A DNA stretch of 64,000 bases from Warburgia ugandensis (GCA_035236585.1 CP141128.1:52689257-52753256); one strand, 5' to 3'; positions 1 through 11,784 are shown, numbered from the stretch's first letter. Numbers and translations: made by a program. The notes: generated by a model not told the origin, from the letters alone.

Positions 1-255
1 AAGTGATCCAAAATACATGATCAAACTAAGGCATCCAAAACATATGAACCAATTAAGGGATCCAAAACATATGATCCAATTAAGGGATCCAAAACATATG
101 AACCAATTGAGGGATCCAAAACATATGAACCAATTAAGTGATCCAAAACATATGATCCAATTAAGTGATCCAAAATATGGGATCTAACCAAATGATCAAA
201 CAAAGTGATCCAAAACATGGGATCTAACCAAATGATCAAACAAAGAGATCTAACC
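1..255. repeat. 27-bp minisatellite in LTR A
   Basis: The core ATCCAAAACATATGA recurs at 33, 60, 87, 114, 141 and 168, an exact 27-bp spacing, with a longer variant after 200. A shorter version lies at the same place in the 3' LTR (about 10,241-10,460). The 5' copy is longer by about 71 bp. Because 27 is divisible by 3, the minus strand reads as a 9-residue repeat, which explains a 72-codon open frame there; I do not regard that frame as a gene. Confidence 0.9.
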
Positions 256-1480
256 TCATAATCTAATCCACTTAATCTAATTTAATGATCAAGTATAATG
301 AGGTGAAAGTACTAAGATATGAAGACTAAGGAAACCCTAAGAATAGGGTATGTACAATATTCCAGCCTTAGTTAAACAGACAGACCATCTAATATGTACA
401 ATATATTTTCCATACAAGTAAGGAGACTTGTGGATTTTGATTTACACAGAGATAGAGATTGGGGATGTTATGCTAGGGAAGTTATGAGGGTTTGGCCACC
501 CACTTCCTGAAATTTATATGATGGATACCATGCCCAAAAAGAGGCTAAATGTTGGGTAGGGCAATAATGGGAAGGCCCCACTGTAACTGTGATGACTCGG
601 GTTTTCCCATGCATTTTTAAATGCAAGATCTAATTCCTAAGGCAGGATGCATCCCTATTTGAAAACCATTTTATGAAAACAATGCAATGCAGCGAAAAAT
701 CTTTTGTTTTGAACTCATTTTGAAAACCCCGAGTGTCATTTGCTTTCACAACAACTAAAGTAGTTTTTGAAAAACTTCAAAAATCATAAATGTTTTCCCA
801 GGTCTATCCAATCACAGCTCACAGCCTAACTGTAAATAAATACAAATACATGTCCAAAGGGTAGAGTGTTTACTTACTAGTATGATTGTCTCTTTTTGAT
901 TTACTTACGCGTAGCACTAACATTTCCTGAGGCGTCTTCTACTCGTGAATGGAGCTGTCTTGAAAAATGTTAAGGATTGGGTGAGTATACACTATACTCA
1001 ATAGGAGTCTATCACTACTAGTTTTACAATGCATGCTATGTTTAAAATCATATGCTCTTTAAAACATGTGCATGTTTGAACACTTATGTGCAATATTGAT
1101 ATTAAAAACCATTGTTGAATTGGAATACTGACGACTTAAAGAATCGCATAATCCAAGTCGAAAGTATCATAGATATCATAAACATAATGATATGCATAAG
1201 ATGCTCAACTGAATCCAACTCATGGATATATGGTATGGTCGACCAACCTCATGTCATGCCATATGCAATGCAAGTAAATCCTCAAAACATAGGGCCCACT
1301 ATGCCTAGGACCTCACTGCCGTGTGGTTCCCGGGTACCTGGGGACACTCGGTCAAAGCCTCCACGGGGCACATGACACATATTTGTCGTAAATCATGCAA
1401 TCTATGCAATCGGTTGCAAAACATGCATGAAATGCAAAAAATGTGCTCATGCTAGTCTCACATTCAAAGTCATAACCCTA

Positions 1481-1528
1481 CCTAGAAGCCTGACAGCCTA
1501 GAAGCCTACTAGCCTAGAAGCTTGTCAG
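1481..1528. repeat. 16-bp repeat, three units
   Basis: Three consecutive 16-bp units beginning CCTAGAAGC lie at 1481, 1497 and 1513. They belong to a block present in B1 but absent from the other B and C LTRs in the window. Confidence 0.85.
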
Positions 1529-2344
1529 CTCTCTTTGGCCAGTCCTCATCAGCCAAGGCTACACTTATCATGCAGACAAGAATCTTTTTTCAAAACATGT
1601 CTATGCATAATGTATTTGTCATATGCATGCTAAATTCATTTATGAAATCAATTCATGCTAAACAAGTCATGTAACTCAAAACTTAAATCATGCATTCTCA
1701 AAACAATCATGGGCTCTTTTTAAAAGTCTAGTAGCAATAGGGCACCTACCTGGTTTGGTCACGCTAACCCCCTTGTCCTCGTACGCTCCTGCTCATAGTT
1801 TAGAGAACAAGGTTAGCTTGGCCTATTTCTATAGGTTTTAGAATAGTTGATCTCACTTCTTAGGCATTAAGGGTTCATTCCCATGCCTATGGGTCTCCTA
1901 AGGTCCTAATTGGGCCTTAGTATCGTCAGGTTTACAAAGGTTTAGTGGCCCTGCGCCACTATCATAGTTTAAGGGTCATGCCCACCTTAGATAGGGTCTT
2001 GATCAGGTATTTTATGGTCTGGGTGTGTCCGCGTCGTCGATATGGACACAATGCCTTTCGCGACGCCTCAATCGGAGTCCTAGAACTCCAAAATCCTGTG
2101 GAACCAGTACGCTCAGGCATCGTCCAGGGGTCCTTTGTGGCTCCCTAGAGCCCTGTTTTGCATGGTTTTTCATGCAAAAACTTAGGGGAACTCATCCTAA
2201 GACTAAGGGGGAGATGGGTTTGGAGGGGTTTTGGGCATACTTGGTTCGTGGCCGGGTTTTTCTCCACGTTTTCTCCTCTTGTCTGCCTCTCCATGATGGG
2301 TTTTTCCTAAGCTTTTGGGTTGCCATTGGAGGCACCCAAGAGCT

Positions 2345-2353
2345 CTATTTATA
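2345..2353 (-). promoter_or_regulatory. TATA box of LTR B1
   Basis: Reads TATAAATAG on the minus strand at the same place as in the other B LTRs, followed by the conserved leader that includes GAGCTCTTGGGTGCC-like sequence. B1 is truncated upstream of it, so activity is doubtful. Confidence 0.55.
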
Positions 2354-2951
2354 TAGCTCGAAGAGGGTTCTGGAGGGGGTTCTTACCGCCATCGAATGGC
2401 GGTGGAGAAACCTCCAGAATGGTGATGGTTTCTCCCCTAAACACCGTCGTTCTAGAACCCTCTAGGAGGTTGAAGAAGAGGGATGCCCGTATCAAAACGG
2501 GCCCCTGTGTTTCTCAAGCTAAATCTGTTTTTAATGTAAATTACACTTTTGCCCTTGAACTTCAAAGAGCCATAACTTGCTCATTTTAACTCTGTTTTGA
2601 GTGATTTTGGTCTTGTTGGATTCCTTTTGCCCTTGGTTTTGGTCTTGTATGGTGAGGTTTGTAAATTTTGGATTATGTAATTTGGACAGGTATTGTACTG
2701 ATACCATGCTGTACAGTGAACCACTTGATGGATCCTGGAAGTTTAATAAAATCATATTCCTTCAATGGAATTTTATTTTGTACACAAATTGTACTTATGT
2801 TATGTATGAAGTGGTGATTGGGTTTTCAAAACAAGTTTAAAAAGAAAAGAATTTCCACTGCTTTGTTTTGCGAAATTTTTTTACTGAGGGGACGCCCTTG
2901 CCTTTGAAAAATATATTATAAAATGTGTTTCAAAAACCCAGGTCGTCACAG

Positions 2952-2964
2952 TTGGTATCAGAGC
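2952..2964 (+). other. Primer-binding site of element A
   Basis: TTGGTATCAGAGC one base after the LTR end is complementary to the 3' end of initiator-Met tRNA as used by Tekay/Del-like and many other plant gypsy elements. It fixes element A on the plus strand. Confidence 0.92.
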
Positions 2965-3044
2965 TATTCATCCAGTCGCAATACAGTACCATCATGTCCA
3001 ATATGAAGATGAATATCCAATTCAAGGATGAGGATTAGTGAGTG

Positions 3045-3330
3045 AATAAGAGATAAGTTATTATTTGATGAGAATGAGTTATGGAATAAAACTCATTAGC
3101 TAAGAGATAAGTATAGAAGGAGTTGACTCATTAGTGAAGGATAAGTCTTGAAAGAGTAGCCTCATTTGTTGAAGAGTATGTAAAGAGTTGACTCATTTGT
3201 GAAGAAAGAGTTAACTCATTAGTGAAGGATGAGTATAGGAAGAGTTAAACTCATTAGTGAAGGATGAGTATAGGAAGAGTTAAACTCATTAGTTGAGAAT
3301 GAGTATAGAAAGAGTTGTATAATGAAGGAA
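3045..3330. repeat. 35-bp minisatellite (element A internal)
   Basis: Units such as GAGTATAGGAAGAGTTAAAC start at 3231, 3266 and 3301, a 35-bp spacing, with more decayed units upstream sharing 'actcattagtgaaggat'. It begins about 90 bp after the primer site. Confidence 0.8.
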
Positions 3331-5410
3331 TAAGTATAGTATAAGTAGATATTGCCTAGTGAAAGGACTAGGAATACTACTTAGCAAGTAAGAATTCCAA
3401 TAGAGGGAATAGTAAGATATAGAAATCAATAAGTAAGACATTTCAATAAATATAAGGTATGATGTTCAGGTCTAACCTAAAGTCCTGAGTAAACATACAT
3501 ATGTAGAAACAAAGTACACCAATACTAGTATGGATATAACCATTATTAAAGTGAAGTGTGTACATGACCCTTACTAAGTGAAGGAGTGGAGATATAAATT
3601 GGAAAATGTGAGGAAAAAACTCCAACCTTATAGAAAAGGTGAAATGGAGATTTATGAGAAATAAGAGTTAAAGAGGAAACTTCAGAATCATTATAAATAT
3701 ATGAATAAATATAAGTGTAAGAGTTATAATTGCTACATATAGTGTTATGGCAATTAGTTAAATGAAATTAATCATCAAAATAGAGATGATATTACTTGAA
3801 AGGAATTTAAGGAGATAAGTAGGTAATTTGTCTCCAAACTTAGTAAAGGCAAAGGATTTAATAAAGATATGATGAAATTTTAGAACATGAAGATATGATT
3901 TTTGAAATTGAATAAAATAAAATGGGAGAAGAGAGTTGATATGTAAAAGGACAAAAATATGATCCCATAATTATTAAGAAAGACAATTAAACCATGAGGA
4001 TATATGGTTAACAAGGAAATTATAGCCCTATTGATGGAACAACAAATATGAAATTCCTAAGATAGAAATGAAATTGGTATGATAAATCAATTGTGGAAAT
4101 TAACACAAAAGGATTTTCAAGGATTAGAGAAATAGTGATATAATAACTTTGGGGATATTAAAAATAATTTTGGGACTATCATAAAGAGAAGTACAATTGG
4201 CCAAGATGGTGAAACAATTCTTGAAAATAAGATAGAAATATTGATATGATGAATTGGGACAATATAGTGATGGATTATCATAAAGATGAGTACATCTTAT
4301 TGATCAAGGAAAATGAAGAGCTAAATATGAATAAAAATATTAATTCCACTTGTATGATAGGGTGTTGATATTGAAAGATTTAAGGAATATAGTGAGGAAA
4401 ATATATTTTTGGAGGAAGGTTGAGAAAAAACATGAGAAATGAAGACCCATAAACAAATAGTGATATCTAAACTTAAGTGCAAAGTTTGGAAAAATGAGAT
4501 GATTATGAATAAGGCATGAATCCAAATTTTTGGAAAAAAAAAAATGGTTAGAACTTTTAAGATATTTTGAGAGTTTTCAATCTTACATGAGATTGAATGA
4601 GGAAATATCCACAATAGTTGAGGAAAAGAACATCAACTTATTTGAATGAGTTGAAAGTAACAAATTTCTTTAAAGAAAATGGAAGGATCAATGTAAGGAT
4701 GCATTAAACATAAAAGAGTTTATTAGGGAGATTTATTACCTTTGTTCTCCATAAGGATGCATTGAACATAAATGATGTTTAGGAAATTAACTATCCTTTT
4801 TCTCTATAAGGATGAGCATTTTAAAATTTATTGTTATTAATTTGGAATTGGAAATGCAACATCAAAGCATATAATCAAAACAAATTTTAAGTTCTATGAG
4901 TTGGACAAATGATGTTCATAAATTTGAGGAGAATGAAATATATTAGATGAAGTGATAATGATATATGAATGTGGATTTCATGAAATCAAGTGCATTCATA
5001 GGATATATGCTAGATGCTTACAAATTTTGTCAATCATCTTGTTATATGTTGATTGAAGTAAGCAAAGTTTAGGGTTATATAAATTTTAAGGATAGCATGG
5101 AAATTGACCCCAACAAAGAGGGAATGTGAGGTCAAAATATGAAATGACAATGAAAATTAGAAAAATATCTCTCTTAATGATAAGGATATTCTTTTAGTGA
5201 GATCTTGTCATTGGTTACATAAATCCTAAATGAGTTGATAATAGATTGTTGAGAATTGAAGAATAGATGATAAATTATGGAGTTGTAAAGACTTGAGAAA
5301 GGATGATTACAAATTCAATAAGGGTTAGTATGATATGATAAAGGTTATGAAGTATGCTTGAAATAAGCATGAGGAAATGCATAATCTAGACATTTTGAAG
5401 CCCATGAAAC

Positions 5411-5432
5411 ATATATATATATATATATATAT
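5411..5432. repeat. (AT)11 microsatellite
   Basis: Eleven consecutive AT dinucleotides within the noncoding core of element A. Confidence 0.95.
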
Positions 5433-5865
5433 GAAAGGAAAGGAGATAAACATTATCATGGATTGTAACAATGTTTAGAATATTGTTCTGAATATGAGAA
5501 AGAGATAACAAAAGAGGATCAAAAATATATATATGCATATTTAAATGACACTATCTTAGAAGGAAAAAGGTAGAACGTCAAGTACTATGAATAAATGACA
5601 CACAAAGGGTGTTGCAAAAACAATGAGAATGAGGAAAAACCATTACAAGGTTACCATTCCTTAATGACAAACTTTGAAAAAGAAATTTGCCAATAAAAGG
5701 AAACAGTAAAGAAGTATGAATTGTAAAGTAGAAATAAAACAATCACTTCCAAATAATGAAAGAACAAGGAAAGAGATAATTACTTCCAAAGGTTGGAAGA
5801 TTGTTACAAAGAACAATATTGGAAGTTATAGAATCCAATCACTATGTTATTAGTGTAAGGACTAT

Positions 5866-5979
5866 ACATAGTAAGAAAGTTATGTCAAAACTTTATATGT
5901 TGAAAAAGAATGAAGATGAGCTACATAGTAAGAAAGCTATGATAAAACTTTATATGTTGAAAAAGAATGAGAATGAGCA
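5866..5979. repeat. 57-bp tandem duplication
   Basis: Two copies starting ACATAGTAAGAAAG at 5866 and 5923, differing at only a few bases. The length is a multiple of three, so a 60-codon frame runs through both; I see no other sign that it is a gene. Confidence 0.85.
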
Positions 5980-6307
5980 ATAGAAGATAGAATGGAAAAT
6001 TTTCAAGTATGGAAAGTGAGGAGTAGAAATTTAGCCAAGTAGAAGATTTGAAACCAAAGGATAACTCAGATTAAGAGTTATTAATCCTTTTGGGATAAGT
6101 CTAGCAAGACTCAGCTTAAGTGAATGATGCATAAGTAAGGTTAGACATGTGTGAGCATTTCAATAGCAACCAACCATATGATTTATACCTTTGAGAAAAA
6201 GGTAGTATGATAAAAGAATGAAAGAAAATAGGATTTCCTTAAGTGGCAAGGCCATATGTGTAAGGCTATGAAAGAGCTTTGAAAACTCCTAAGTAAGTTG
6301 ATATGTA

Positions 6308-6343
6308 AATTTCGAGGACGAAATTTTTATAAGGGGGGTAGAT
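6308..6343 (+). pseudogene. Terminal remnant of gypsy pol with polypurine tract
   Basis: The plus strand reads NFEDEIFIRGVD, the characteristic last residues of polyproteins of Tekay/Del-like gypsy elements, and overlaps the polypurine tract AAGGGGGGTAGA just before the 3' LTR. A stop codon lies a few codons upstream, so no protein is made. It indicates that element A was derived from a coding element by loss of its middle while keeping the sequence that primes plus-strand DNA synthesis. Confidence 0.85.
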
Positions 6344-6911
6344 TGTAACACCCCCAATTATTGATAAAGAAATTAAATAAATATTGAAATTAAGAATTTC
6401 AATAAAAATCAGGCTGGAATATTAGGATTACTAAATATGCACTTCTCATAGAAGTGGAATCAAGGTATGAGAGATGTATAATTGAAAACATATGCAACGA
6501 ACGCTTTAAAATGACTGTAAGCACGACAATTTCAGAATACAGATGAAAAATCTGTATTTTTCTTCATTTTAATGAATGAAAGGGCAAAATGGTAATTTCA
6601 CAAATAACCAAGACTTGAGACATCCAAATCGAGAATGTACTAAGAAATACGAATCCAACGCCACTAAGTACACTCAATTCTGAGCCCGGGAGAATAAAAT
6701 GGATTTTTCTCCATAAAAGGGTAATTTGGTCTTTTCACACACATGTGGGGCCCACAAAGGGATCCAACGTCTGGAAAACATGCAATCATTAGTCAAACCA
6801 CTACCACCTGCTAGTGGAGAAAGAGGTGATGTGGGTATCTAATATACATTAAATAATAAAAAGGAGAAAACATAATTATTGCATGTTATTATGAAAACCA
6901 CTCAAAACACC

Positions 6912-6920
6912 TATAAATAG
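6912..6920 (+). promoter_or_regulatory. TATA box of LTR A
   Basis: TATAAATAG about 570 bp into the LTR. The same word sits at the same place in the diverged copies at 12,501 and, on the minus strand, 19,400-19,408. This conservation suggests it is the core promoter of the family. Confidence 0.7.
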
Positions 6921-7069
6921 ACCTCAAAAAAATTCTCAAAAATCTTCATAAAATCATTCACGAGGTTCCCTAGTATGCTAAAAAATTTCAAATCTAGAAA
7001 CCTTTCCAAACTCCCCCAAGTTCTTCTTCTCTCTTCTCTTATTCTTTTTCACTCAGGGAGGGTCGACAA

Positions 7070-7111
7070 ACGCACCCGGCTCTCTAGACTCAGTGGAGAC
7101 GTCGGGTGCGT
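7070..7111 (+). other. Leader inverted repeat in LTR A
   Basis: ACGCACCCG (7070-7078) and CGGGTGCGT (7103-7111) are exact reverse complements about 150 bp downstream of the TATA box. The same 9-mers form a tighter hairpin in the leader of the family-B LTR at 46,996-47,019. Confidence 0.6.
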
Positions 7112-10100
7112 CCCAAGACGCGTCATCCCCTAGTGGATTGAGTTTTTGCTTGGAAACCCTATTTCAATTATCCATCGCGTTTGAACTATTGACACTCCAT
7201 CTTGACCATTATATCTGGTCGCACACGGGCTATGTGCAAAAGACCTTTGGGTTGAGGATGATCCAACTCCTGGATCTCCGGAAAACTCATAACAAAATTT
7301 AACCCAGTAAGGGTTACTGTATCTGGCATGTTCTTCATGATATTCCGGCCAATCCGACCGTTCAATGGTGATCTGGAACTGTTGGTAATCTCCAGAATGG
7401 GGTGATCTACAAAACCCCTATGTTTTTCCACCTTCTCCAGCAACGGGAACAGATAAATATCTCCCTGTATGCATTATCCGGCGTCTAGGGTTTTCCTTTT
7501 CTTCTATTGCTGGTTTCTCAATCTCCGTGAGCTCCTCCCCTCCAGACCGGCACAGGTAGGTGCACTGGCACCCCCTCTTTCATTTCTGGTAGGTTAGCAT
7601 GGTTTTCCGGCCATCACGAGGTTTCCCCAACCGTAGATCCGTCGGAGACGATGGATCCGGCTTGGGTGATGAGATCTCATCACAGATGGCTTAGATCAAT
7701 CTTATGAGCCATTGGATGGAATCCTGGGGACTAAAAACCCTAGGATATGAAATTTGGGCTTTAGATGTTAACGGGTGGAGGAGATCCAGCCGTAGGCGAT
7801 CTGACGGTCCAGATCGGATTGTCTCGCTTGTAGCCGGTCACTTGTGCCCAAACACTTGGGATAGGCAGTCACAAGCGTGGGACGCCGGTCGTCCCGTACT
7901 CGTACCACCACCCACACCCAAATCAAATCTGGGTTGTTCTCTTTTAAACTGAGATCTTATTTTTCTAATTCAGAGCTTTATAGAGGTCAGAATTTAGATC
8001 AAAAAGTTTTTACATATTCCTTATCACTTGATCTAGATATTGAATGTATTATATCCATGTTTCAAATTTTTATTCTATATGTTATTTGGTAAAATCAATA
8101 TCCGTGATCTTAGATCATGGATCATATGACTTTAAAATATAAATCTGAACTGATGGATGTCTTCAGAGACACTCTAAAGCTTACGATCATGTTCAAGGTC
8201 AGATTTATGTTCTTATATATGAATGAATTGATCAAAAACAGTAAAGATGGAATTTAGCCCTTAAAACGGGTTGAAATCTTAAAATCTTAATTTTGATGGT
8301 AATTGTCCTTTAAATTTAGATCTGAAACTTTCCTCAGATTCATATTGATGTTAAGAATACACTGAACATCTTAGATCATGTTTTTAAGTAGTATCTACAT
8401 GATCTATTCAATCAAATCTGTGCCATTGATTATGGATCATGGCTCACATGACCCCAAACATAAAATTGGAACCGTTGGATATGTTTATAAGGTTCCAAAA
8501 CCTTAAAAACCATGTTCATAGTATAATTGTTATGTCTCTATATAAGTCCAATTAACCCAAAACAATAAGGTGAAATTCAGCCCTTAAAAAGGGCTGAAAT
8601 CTTAAAATTTCAATTTCGATCTCAATTGAGATCAGAAAGTTGTTATGGATTCCTTGTGATAATAAAAATGGATTGAATATATAAAATTTTAAAATTTAAT
8701 TAATTAAAATTTCTGTAATTAAGTGGATAAGTAACTAACATCTTTGATCTACAAGATCTAGGATGATCAGAGCACTAATACCTTGTTGGATGATGATTTT
8801 ATAATATAATAAATAATATCAGTAGATTAAATGGTATTAATTAGACAAATCTTAAGAGATCTAGCCTTAAGAATTACTAAAATCCCTAAAAATGAACAAT
8901 ATCTCCTAAATCAAGATGATCCATGATGATTGGACACTATAAATGTATTTTGATGACGATCTTGAGATAATATCATATGCATTTAATGAATTGATTATGT
9001 GGATTTGGGCTACATCAAGATCTATGCCCTTAAATGTTACAAAGTAACCTAAGATCAAGGAGGATCTAAAATAAAATGAAGGATCAATATCTAAACCCTA
9101 AAGAAATGAAAAATGACTATGGATCAATTAAGACCCTTGGATCATGATAACATGTTAGATTTCTATTTCAATTATTGAACATTATGATAATTGTCTTTCA
9201 TTTTTTAGTTGAATTATTTATTTAATTGGTTATTTAATTGTTTATTTAAGTGTTTAGTTAATTGTTTATTCATGCTTTAAATTTATGCTTCAATGCTTAA
9301 GTAATTGTAATTTCCTTAAAATGGAAATAAAATAAAATTAGAAGGAAGGGACATTCACATGGAATGTATGACATGGACTTAATGATAGTAAGGACCATAG
9401 TTAGTAGGATAATATAAGGAATATAAATTCCTTGGTCCAACTTAGGAGAATAATAAATCTCCATGAATGACATTTTAATTCATGGATTTAATTAAAAACA
9501 ATTAGAAAGAATACTTAGGATTAAATGCTCATAGGAACCTTTATGAAAGGTTGAGTTAGGGTCAAGCTAGTGAATGATAGACATAGTTGTTAAGGGGGTT
9601 ATCTAATAGAGCCACGCTCTCCCCCCACCTTCCGTTGATGTTTGTGAGGTTTAAACGCCTCCTTACATGAGGATTGAAGTAGCCACTTTGTGTTCAACCA
9701 TTTAACTAGTAAACCTTAGCCAATTTGACATAAAAGGAGCAATCTAGACTTAGAATGAAATAAGCTACCCTCAACCAATAAAACAGTAATTGGTTGAGTA
9801 ATAAAAATGAGAGCATAAAATGTAGTAAATCATCTAATCTTGATAAAAATTGGAAATCAAGATAAGGATGATCAAACAAGATCTATAGGATCTTGGATGA
9901 TCAAAAACAAATACTAATGTAGTATTGTATAGTATGTATGCGTATGTGGAAGAACATAGATAGAGAATCCCAAACCCTTGATCAAATTTGATTCAAGGAA
10001 AATTAGGGTATCATCTATAGGAATACATACTTGAATAGGGAAATAACCTTATATATATGTTATGACAGATGGATGAATCCAGACCATGATGGACATTGTG

Positions 10101-10240
10101 GAAGAATACACTGGAGATGTATGAATCAAGATACTACTTTAAGGTAGGTGGATATACAATGATATATTATCTGTCTAAAAATATAGACCTTCATTATATT
10201 AGTATGCTTAGTACCTTAGCATAGTCATGATCCAAACAAG

Positions 10241-10460
10241 TAATCCAAAACTTATGATCCAAAACAGATGATCCAACTAAGTGATCCAAAATACATGATC
10301 AAACTAAGGCATCCAAAACATATGAATCAATTAAGGGATCCAAAACATACGATCCTATTAAGGGATCCAAAACATATGAACCAATTGAGGGATCCAAAAC
10401 ATATGATCCAATTAAGTGATCCAAAACATGGGATCTAACCAAATGATCAAACAAAGAGAT
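10241..10460. repeat. 27-bp minisatellite in 3' LTR A
   Basis: Shorter counterpart of the array at 1-255, with the same GGATCCAAAACATATGA core. The copy-number difference arose after insertion of element A, since the two LTRs start identical. Confidence 0.85.
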
Positions 10461-11306
10461 CTAACCTCATAATCTAATCCACTTGATCTAATTTAATGAT
10501 CAAGTATAATAAGGTGAAAGTACTAAGATATGAAGGCTAAGGAAACCCTAAGTATAGGGTATGTACAATATTCCAGCCTTAGTTAAACAGACAGACTGTT
10601 TGATATGTACAATATATTTTCCATACAAGTATGGAGACTTGCAGATTTTGATTTACATAGAGATAAAGACTGGGGATGCTATGCTAGGGAAGTTATGATT
10701 GGCCACCCACTTCCTGAAATTTATATGATGGATACCATGCCCAAAAAGAGGCTAAATGTTGGGTGGGGCAATAATGGGAAGGTCCCACTGTAACAGCCAT
10801 AGTCCACTCCATGAGGACATGGATTAATTATTCCACAGCTAGTATCAATGGAAGATTATACAGTTATCCGGGCGCATTGTACGGATTGAGGCTGTAAGCA
10901 TAGTAGTCCTAATGTATTTTGCATTATGATGCACATATGATAGGCATAGTGTGATGCCATGGCATGATGATATGCTATTACATTGGTTCCTAGAATAAAA
11001 ACCCCATATGAGGATTGGCTAGGTATTGCTCTCCTAAGTGAGCGTGTAGCCAGGGGAAGGAACAAGTGTTGAATAATAATTGGCTAGGTATTGCTCTCCT
11101 AAGTGGGAGTATGGCCAAGGAAAGTAACAAGTTTTGAGCAATCTTCACTATATTAACTAATTTGTCATGTACTACATAAATAACGTATGTACCCTATGTG
11201 GAGATATCTTATGAATGGATAACTATGATGAAATAAGGACTGAGGTATGTACTCTTATGTTGATGAAGTAGTGTGTTTTTGTATTCCCCTACCAAGCATA
11301 GCTTGC

Positions 11307-11344
11307 TGAGGTATTGTACATGTTTCCATGTTTACAATACCTCA
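11307..11344 (+). other. Conserved hairpin near the 3' end of LTR A
   Basis: TGAGGTATTGTA (11,307-11,318) and TACAATACCTCA (11,333-11,344) pair perfectly, and ACATG/CATGT in the loop can pair too. The structure lies 440 bp before the LTR end. Diverged counterparts at 16,905-16,938 and 59,962-59,990 keep pairing through paired base changes, which suggests a function in RNA. Confidence 0.65.
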
Positions 11345-11784
11345 GATACAGAGAATGAGGGTTAGAAGCTCAAGACTATAGAAGACTTAAGAAGATGTGG
11401 ATGAATAATCAAACAAGATACCTCCTCTTGAAGACATGTATTTTATTTGAGAAAATTGTATTGTATTGAGAGTTTTTAATGTATGGTGAGGTTTGTAAAT
11501 TTTGGATTATGTAATTTGGACAGGTATTGTACTGCTACCGTGCTGTACTGTGAACCACTGGATGGATCCTGGAAGTTTAATAAAATCATATTCCTTCAAT
11601 GGAATTTTATTTTGTACACAAAGTGTACTTATGTTATGTATGAAGTGGTGACTGGGTTTTCAAAACAAGTTTAAAAAAAAAAGAATTTCCGCTGCTTTGT
11701 TTTGCAAAATTTTTTTACTGAGAGGACGCCCTTGCCTTTGAAAAATATATTATAAAATGTGTTTCAAAAACCCGAGTCGTCACA

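Larger units (their letters stand above)
588..2626 (-). mobile_element. B1: truncated family-B LTR nested in LTR A
   Basis: It begins TGTGATGACTCGGG, the reverse complement of the family-B LTR 3' end, right after GTAAC in the host LTR. It matches the minus strand of 21,113-23,858 and the plus strand of 45,238-47,513. About 150 bp of its LTR start is missing at the right side, together with about 685 bp of LTR A, so a deletion followed insertion. The CpG-rich leader of other B copies is also missing near 2090, and 1378-1600 differs from all other B copies. The TATA box on the minus strand is at 2345-2353. Confidence 0.85.
1..2950 (+). mobile_element. Element A, 5' LTR (partial, with nested insertion)
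   Basis: This is the 3' part of the 5' LTR of a Ty3/gypsy element; the upstream part (about 3.9 kb by comparison with the 3' LTR) lies before the window. Positions 1-587 match 10,279-10,794 and positions about 2646-2950 match about 11,480-11,784 of the 3' LTR. Between them a family-B LTR replaces about 685 bp. The LTR ends with GGTCGTCACA and is followed one base later by a primer-binding site, which fixes its right boundary. It cannot encode protein; the open frames in it are incidental. Confidence 0.88.
2951..6343 (+). mobile_element. Element A internal domain, noncoding (LARD-like)
   Basis: This 3.39-kb stretch between primer site and polypurine tract is very AT-rich and full of stops in all frames; the longest frames are under 100 codons and match no gag or pol motif. 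The one coding trace is at the far 3' end (6308-6343). LTRs of about 5.4 kb with a noncoding core of about 3.4 kb match the proportions of large retrotransposon derivatives, which move using proteins of other elements. It contains a 35-bp minisatellite, a 57-bp duplication and an (AT)11 run. Confidence 0.82.
6344..11784 (+). mobile_element. Element A, 3' LTR (complete, 5.44 kb)
   Basis: It starts TGTAACACCCCC directly after the polypurine tract and ends GAGTCGTCACA. Its last 1.5 kb matches 1-2950 and its whole length matches the solo LTR at 11,954-17,318, though more weakly. Parts seen: U3 to a TATA box at 6912, a leader richer in G+C at about 7050-7950 with an inverted repeat, a long AT-rich middle, a 27-bp minisatellite, a block shared with other families (about 10,671-10,794), and a strong hairpin at 11,307-11,344. 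The next bases, TAGGA at 11,785, should be the target duplication, but the partner lies outside the window. Confidence 0.9.

Noticed and set aside
21..239. Minus-strand protein with repeated LIGSYVLDP
   Set aside because: Product of a 27-bp minisatellite whose unit is divisible by three. Unit number differs between the two LTRs and there is no sign of a promoter or start context.
3045..3330. Evenly spaced repeat, considered as a CRISPR-like array
   Set aside because: Units are directly adjacent and decay gradually with no unique spacers; the setting is a plant retrotransposon.
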